In this document: piece by piece, positions 57,719 to 64,000 of the stretch | How positions within the stretch are numbered: the stretch's first letter is position 1 | Layout: every line of letters starts with the position of its first letter | From: Cryptomeria japonica | Lineage: Eukaryota > Streptophyta > Pinopsida > Cupressales > Cupressaceae | Assembly: GCF_030272615.1 (NCBI RefSeq) | Contig: NC_081411.1 | Coordinates: forward strand, 45,773,517 to 45,837,516 | DNA: 64,000 bases | Reading direction: 5' to 3' | The notes under the pieces: model-generated | Seen by the model: the letters and a program-made list of their open reading frames with translations, nothing else | What the model was told of the DNA's origin: nothing | The model's database searches: none | Made by a program: the position numbers and the translations under genes

Positions 57719-58612
57719 TGTAAGGAAGTAAAGTAGCGGAAACAAATTCCTACACTAACCTTGAGAGGAGGGTAATGCAAAACTTTTTCAGCTCATTACA
57801 ACAGTTACAGAAAATAGAAATAGATATAATAGCATTCATACCACAATACAGTGATTTACGTGGGGAAAACCCTTTCGGGAGAAAAACCCCACCCTCCAAA
57901 AGCAACTCAATATTTTATTCAGCAATCAAAAATAGATTACAAAATACTTGCAGAGCAAGCTCTTCGCAGGAGTAGCACTAATCAGAGATTTAGAGGCAAC
58001 TCAATAGCCATAGGACTCTTACACACAACCTCTATCTCACACACCTCATAAATAGGAGATACAATACAAGAAACCGTCAAACGGTATTACAAAACCATGG
58101 GCTAAAACCACCCAATAAGGTGTAGCCGACCTTATCTCCCTTCTAGATGCCCTATGACATGTTAAAGCACACATCAACACGTGTCGCTCCCTTTTACAGC
58201 TCATTTATGTATTCGATACAAATTATTTTTCCTATTTCAGGAGTACAAACTTCCGGAGGCCATAACTTGAGAACCGGGTGTCCGATTGACGAACCGTTTG
58301 AAGCACCGGAAAGCTCGCGAAGTGCTCTATCACCTCGTAACCCGCTTCGCTGGTTACGGAAACTTTTCAGGGCGTTTCGGAGCCTCTAAAGTCCCCAAAA
58401 TTAAGTTTAAATATTTTATTTCACCCCTCCAAGACGAAAACTTTAATATCTTCAAAACTAGCTGTGACCTTGCGACGCAACTTTACCGGAATGCTTATCT
58501 AGCCAACCAGAAGCTTCAGGGAGAGTTTCGCACCATTTCGTGCTCAAATAAAAACTTACTATAAATAGTAACCTCGCATAAATGCAAGGTTGAGACACCA
58601 TTTTTCCCAACA
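57719..58612 (-). repeat. Copia-2 3' LTR (894 bp)
   Basis: Starts TGTAAGGAAGTAAAG and ends TTTCCCAACA on the + strand. The - strand PPT AAGTGGGAGATT is at 58613-58624. Confidence 0.94.
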
Positions 58613-58668
58613 AATCTCCCACTTGTCGAACACCTTGCATGAGCGGAAGGGAATGTCAACACAATGAA

Positions 58669-61600
58669 TCAATTGCTAGGGGCCATAAGGCCCATAGACT
58701 CTGAACACCATCTAAACTTATCTGTGCTCACTGCCTTAGTTAAAGCATCTGCAACATTCATCAAAGTTTGCATCTTAACCAGCTTCACCCTACCATCTTC
58801 GACCATATCTCTAACAAAATGATACTGAACATCAATATGTTTGGTCCGGGCATGAAATGTCGGGTTCTTAGCTAGGCTAATTGCACTCTGACTGTCACAG
58901 TAAACTATCACTGTACCTTGTTTTATTCCAATATCTGAACACAGTCTCTTAAGCCAAATGGCCTCTTTACAAGCATGAGTAGCTGCCATATACTCTGCTT
59001 CAGTAGTGGATAAAGCAACCACAGCCTGTCGCTTACTCATCCAACTAATTGCACCACCAAACAAAGTAAACACATAAGCACTGGTGGATCTTCTGCTATC
59101 AATATCACCTGCCCAATCTGAATCCACATAACCATGGATATCAAGGGAAGTCATGTCTCCAACTGAATTACCATGATAACACAAAGAATACTCTGAAGTA
59201 CCCTTCAAATATCTGAAGAATCTTTTGACTGCATCCCAATGAACTCTACCAGGATTAGACATATATCTAGAAAGTACTCCCACTGCTTGGGGAATGTCTG
59301 GTCTAGTACAGACCATAGCATACATCAAGCTTCCAACCGCACTCTGGTAAGGCACTCTGCTCATGTCTTCCATCTCCAATGGGGATGTAGGACAATCTGA
59401 AACAGATAGTTTCATTCCAACTGTAAAAGGAACACTCAATGGTCTACAATTCTGCATGTTGAACCTCTGTAACACGGAATTCACATACTTACTCTGGCCT
59501 AGCCATAGCTTTCTGTTCACCCTATCTCTTCTAATTTCCATCCCAAGAATGTGCTTTGCTGCACCAAGATCTTTCATTTCAAATTTAGTAGGGAGCTGAG
59601 ACTTCAGTTCTGAAATCATACCTTTCCCTTTACCAATGAATAACATATCATCAACATACAATGCAATGAATAAGAAATGATCACCATAAGATTTATAATA
59701 AACACAATGATCTGATTTAGAACGTTCAAATCCCAAACTCAACACATATGTATCAAATTTCTGGTACCACATCCTAGGACTTTGTTTGAGGCCATACAAA
59801 GATTTCTTCAATTTACAGACCAAATTTCTTTTGCCTTTCACCACATAGTGCTCCGGCTGTGTCATATAAATATCTTCCTCCAAATCACCATGAAGGAAAG
59901 CAGTTTTCACATCCATTTGCTCAACCTCTAAATCATAAGCAGTAGCAATAGAAAGCAAAAATCTAATGGACATCATTTTTGCAATAGGAGAAAATATCTC
60001 ACCGTAATCAACACCCTCAACCTGAGAGTAGCCTTTTGCATCCAACCTTGCTTTATACTTCTCAATGCTTCCATCTGAACCAATCTTTTTCTTGAACACC
60101 CATTTACAACCAACAGGTTTTCGTCCTTCAGGCAATGGTACAAGATCCCATGTATCATTCTTTTTCAAAGCTGCCATTTCTTCCTCCACAGCAATCTTCC
60201 AGGATTCTGCATCATTCATACCTAATGCCTCTTCTACAGATTTCGGTTCATCCACACTAGTATTCAAAGCAAAAATACATCTCCAATCATCAGGTGAATA
60301 CCTTTCAGGTGGTTGTCTATGTCTTGTAGACCTTCGAACAAGCTGAGTTGGAGGTTCTTCCTCCTCTTCTGAAGATTCAGAGCTAGACGAGCTCTCCTCA
60401 AATTCTTGCCTATCTAGGGGTCTCGATTCAACTCTTTCAGGTGTAGAAGGAAGTTGAATCACATCTTCTTTTTTAGTCTATTCTGGCTGCAATGTAACAG
60501 AAGGAGACTTAATTTCTCTAAAAATAACCCTTCTACTGTGAATTACCTTTTGTGCAACAGGGTCCCAAAGCTTGTATCCTTTCACACCATAACTATACCC
60601 GATGAAGATACATTTCACAGCCTTGTTCTCCAACTTTGTTCGCTTCTCCTTTGGCACATGTGCATATGCCTCGCAACCAAAAACTCTAAGATGTCTCAAT
60701 GAAGGCTTGTGACCTGACCATGCTTCCATAGGCGTTTTATCAACAAGAGCTGATGTAGGAGACCTGTTAATTAGGTAGCAAGCAGTGGCAACAGCTTCAG
60801 CCCAAAACTTTTGTTCGAGACCAGCACCACTCAACATACTCCTAGCCTTCTCCATCAGTGTCCTATTCATTCTTTCTGCAACTCCATTCTACTGTGGAGA
60901 ATATGGAGTTGTCTTCTGCTTGTTAATTCCACAGTCTTTATAGAATCTATCAAAATCATTAGAGCAAAACTCACCGCCATTATCAGTTCTCAAACATTTT
61001 ATTTTCTTTCCAGCCTGCAACTCAACCATTGCTTTAAATTCTTTAAAATGACTAAAAACTTCAGATTTACTCTTTAGAAAATATACCCATGTCCTTCTAC
61101 TAAAATCATCAATAAATGAAACATAATATGTGGATTTTCCAATCGAAGAGACATCTACTGGACCAAACACATCAGAATGGATAAGGTCCAAAACACCACA
61201 AGTTTTATGAGAACTCGAGTAAAACTGAACGCGGTTTTGTTTTCCATAAATGCAATGCTCACAGAAATCAAAGTCAAGATTACAATCATTCAAACCTTCA
61301 ACAAGGTTTTTATTTTTCAAGGTCCTTAGACCCTTTTCTCCAATGTGGCCAAGTCTCTGGTGCCATAACATAGTTTTCTCTGCAGGTAACTTTGCTTCAG
61401 ACGAAAGAGCACCCTTAGGTACCCAAAAACCATTTCCATCTGCTGAAGGTGAAACCTTCAAATCTTCCAGTGAAGTATCCGCAGATTTACTTTTTACAGA
61501 AGTGCTATTACACTCAACAGTGTATGCTTCAAGATTATACAAAGTGCCAAACCTGACACCTCTAGCAACTACCATAGCACCCTTAATCATCTTACATCCT

Positions 61601-62715
61601 GCTTCAGAAAAGACTACCTGCACACCTGCATCTATTAGTTTGCTCACAGATAACAGGTTTCGTTTTAATCCAGGGATATGCAGCACACCATTAATCCTTT
61701 TTATTCTACCATCAGAAAACCTGATTCTAACTTTACCTCGACCAACAATGTTTAGAGGTGAATCATCACCCAAGTACACCTTACCTCCATTAAATCCTTC
61801 ATATTCAGAAAACCAATCTCTATTGGAAGTCATATGAAAAGATGCACCTGAGTCAATTAGCCAGGCATCATTACCTGCATGAGTCGCCAAAACCGCAATA
61901 AATGCATCGCCATCTTCCTTGTCAGACTCAGAATCAGAATCGAACCTTTTCTTTTTCTTCTTCTTCTTTTCTTCTTTGCAGTCCTTACGGATGTGACCCG
62001 GTTTACCGCAATTCCAGCAAATGACTTTGGACTTTCCAAGAGATTTCGATCTCCCTTTGGATTTGGACTTGTCGCGCTTCTCATTCTTCTTGCCTTTCTC
62101 CTTAGGTCTTCCACGAACGGTTAGGGCTTCCTTTGAACTGATGGATACCTTCCTTCATATCTCTTCACCAAGTAGGGCACCCACCACATCTTCAGATTTC
62201 AAAACAATAGAAGTACTACCGATAGCCATAATAAGAGAATCCCACGAATCAGGCAAAGAGCAAAGCAAAATCTGACATTTTTCCTCCTCGTCCATCTTAA
62301 CACCGACGGATACTAATTGAGCCACAATCATATTGAATGCTTCTAGGTGGTCTGCAATTCGTCCACCCTCTTCCATCTTCAAGGAATACAATTTCTTTCT
62401 TAAGAAAATTTGATTTAATAAAGATTTCACTTGATACATCTCACCAAGCTTAGTCCATAGCTTCTTTGCAGAGTTTTCTTCATGGACATTGATTAGAACA
62501 GAGTCTGCCAGGCACAGTCTGATTAGACCCTTGGCTTTTCGGTCCATAACATCATACTGAGCTGCCGCAGTAGGATCTGAGGGCCTTTGGACATTCGCAT
62601 CAATAGCATCCCAAAGATCTCGATCTATTAGCAGATCTTCCATCTTCAGCTTCCACATCTCAAAATTACTTCCATTAAATTTATCCACCTCTATTCTCCC
62701 TTATGAACTCGCCAT
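58669..62715 (-). pseudogene. Copia-2 gag-pol polyprotein, four stops, no frameshift
   Basis: ATG at 62715 opens 1,349 codons in a single phase, with the same domain order as Copia-1: gag, zinc knuckle CWNCGKPGHIRKDC, protease LIDSGAS, integrase (HSDVFGP, LRTDNGGEF), RT (YVDDM near 59650) and RNase H, ending MAPSN. Stops are at codon 5 (62701-62703), 62155 (after GEEI), 60889 (after PYSPQ) and 60478 (after LQPE). At three of these the sense codon in Copia-1 is CAG or CGA, so a single C-to-T change is enough or nearly so. Copia-1 is intact at all four places. Confidence 0.93.
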
Positions 62716-62824
62716 CTGAATATTCCTGCAACAAGATCAAAAAGTGTCTTCTGCACAAGCTCCCATTCAAATCTGGATTAGTTCAAAAAACCCAACTGCC
62801 CACAATTGAAACCAAAGGTGATCA

Positions 62825-62837
62825 GGCTCTGATACCA
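62825..62837 (-). promoter_or_regulatory. Copia-2 primer binding site (initiator tRNA-Met)
   Basis: The - strand reads TGGTATCAGAGCC, two bases from the 5' LTR. Confidence 0.9.
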
Positions 62838-62839
62838 CT

Positions 62840-63733
62840 TGTAAGGAAGTAAAGTAGCGGAAACAACTTCCTACACTAACCTTGAGAGGAGGGTAATGCA
62901 AAACTTTTTCAGCTCATTACAACAGTTACAGAAAATAGAAATAGATATAATAGCATTCATACCACAACACAGTGATTTACGTGGGGAAAACCCTTTCGGG
63001 AGAAAAACCCCACCCTCCAAAAGCAGCTCAATATTTTATTCAGCAATCAAAAATAGATTACAAAATACTTGCAGAGCAAGCTCTTCACAGGAGTAGCACT
63101 AATCAGAGATTTAGAGGCAACTCAATAGCCATAGGACTCTTACACACAACCTCTATCTCACACACCTCATAAATAGGAGATACAATACAAGAAACCGTCA
63201 AACGGTATTACAAAACCATGGGCTAAAACCACCCAATAAGGTGTAGCCGACCTTATCTCCCTTCTAGATGCCCTATGACATGTTAAAGCACACATCAACA
63301 CGTGTCGCTCCCTTTTACAGCTCATTTATGTATTCGATACAAATTATTTTTCCTATTTCAGGAGTACAAACTTCCGGAGGCCATAACTTGAGAACCGGGT
63401 GTCCGATTGACGAACCGTTTGAAGCGCCGGAAAGCTCGCGAAGTGCTCTATCACCTCGTAACCAGCTTCGCTGGTTACTGCAACTTTTCAGGGCGTTTCG
63501 GAGCCTCTAAAGTCCCCAAAATTAAGTTTAAACATTTTATTGCACCCCTCCAAGACGAAAACTTTAATATCTTCAAAACTAGCTGTGACCTTGCGACGCA
63601 ACTTTACCGGAATGCTTATCTAGCCAACCAGAAGCTTCAGGGAGAGTTTCGCACCATTTCGTGCTCAAATAAAAACTTACTATAAATAGTAACCTCGCAT
63701 AAATGCAAGGTTGAGACACCATTTTTCCCAACA
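62840..63733 (-). repeat. Copia-2 5' LTR (894 bp)
   Basis: It carries the family's internal hairpins. The one at 63458-63478, GTAACCAGC-TTC-GCTGGTTAC, is perfect here and has one mismatch or more in the other three LTRs. Confidence 0.94.
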
Positions 63734-64000
63734 AAGACTGCACAGACGTGCCTAAACATCACAAACGCGGCCACATTTGACATAGACGCGGTTTCAAATG
63801 CAGACGCGCCTAGCACAAACACAGACGCGCCTAGCACCAATGTAGATGTGCCTGGATGTTTTTGGACATTTTTTTGACCCTATTCTAAGTGCATTTATTT
63901 CCCTATCTACCATGCATTAATGACAATAATAAATGCATCGAGGTACGAGGAGGTTTGGTGGTACTTACCGGCTCTCCTGCCTCTACTGGCCTCTGGAATC
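63734..64000 (+). other. Tat-B 3' region continued, with inverted CGCGTCTGTG words
   Basis: After the TSD copy AAGAC the host element resumes. At 63741-63852 it has six copies of CACAGACGCG or a variant, the reverse complement of the leader word. The last 150 bp hold no recognised feature. Confidence 0.6.

Larger units (their letters stand above)
57719..63733 (-). mobile_element. Copia-2: complete Ty1/copia element, Tork (Tnt1-like) lineage
   Basis: 6015 bp with two 894-bp LTRs differing at about 10 sites (about 1.1%), a PBS, one gag-pol frame, a PPT and a perfect TSD (AAGAC). Same family as Copia-1. Inserted in Tat-B upstream of its antisense PMD gene. Confidence 0.94.
35211..64000 (+). mobile_element. 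Tat-B: Ty3/gypsy element of the Tat lineage, continuing past the window
   Basis: Order: LTR, PBS, about 2.2-kb leader, gag, protease, RT, RNase H, archaeal-type RNase H, integrase, spacer, antisense PMD gene, repeats. Two later insertions split it: a gag-protease gypsy element (TSD GATCC at 43801-43805 and 51646-51650) and Copia-2 (TSD AAGAC at 57714-57718 and 63734-63738). No 3' LTR starting TGTAGACGCC appears before 64000, so the end lies outside. Confidence 0.85.

Overview
This window looks like intergenic, transposon-packed nuclear DNA of a seed plant with a large genome. A gymnosperm such as a conifer is my best guess, from the element mix and AT-rich spacers, but the sequence does not prove it. 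I see no intact host gene, rRNA or tRNA gene. Nearly every base belongs to LTR retrotransposons nested inside one another. Most of the nesting can be proved from target-site duplications (TSDs), primer binding sites (PBS), polypurine tracts (PPT) and paired LTRs.

Layout. (1) 1-3938: right end of a + strand Ty1/copia element, with a long unrecognised reading frame broken by seven stops, a PPT and an 812-bp LTR. (2) 3939-6333: remains of two older - strand copia elements (PBS, LTR, integrase). (3) 6334-6414 and 12426 to about 32006: 'Tat-A', a Ty3/gypsy element of the dual-RNase-H Tat lineage. Its RT is split by Copia-1 (6415-12425, TSD CTAAA). Downstream of pol it carries an antisense, intron-containing plant-mobile-domain (PMD) pseudogene, then a PPT and a roughly 2.5-kb LTR. 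A second, mostly deleted internal region and a second LTR follow; that internal remnant is interrupted by the very young Copia-3 (22094-29412, TSD GATAT/GATAC). (4) 32007-35210: spacer plus the gag-protease half and LTR of an old - strand copia. (5) 35211 to beyond the window end: 'Tat-B', a second Tat-lineage element with 5' LTR, PBS, long leader, gag, protease, RT, RNase H, archaeal-type RNase H, integrase and again an antisense PMD pseudogene. It is interrupted by a gag-protease-only gypsy element (43806-51645, TSD GATCC) and by Copia-2 (57719-63733, TSD AAGAC).

How it works together. Each autonomous element encoded a particle protein (gag), protease, integrase and reverse transcriptase/RNase H, used to copy its RNA into new DNA. 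All copies here are disabled by stops, frameshifts or lost catalytic residues. Copia-3 is closest to intact: one frameshift, and LTRs that differ by one base apart from a GA repeat. Ranked by LTR divergence, the elements run Copia-3 (youngest), Copia-2 (about 1.1%), Copia-1 (about 2.1%), the gag-protease element (a few percent), then Tat-A (about 5-6% by sampled comparison).

Most interesting: both Tat elements, although of different families, carry an antisense PMD gene with matching splice signals between pol and the 3' LTR. Next to the Tat-B PMD gene is an array of six hairpins with a constant 15-nt loop and co-varying stems. Other structured repeats with compensatory changes occur in the Copia-3 leader, the Tat-B LTR and the leader of the gag-protease element.
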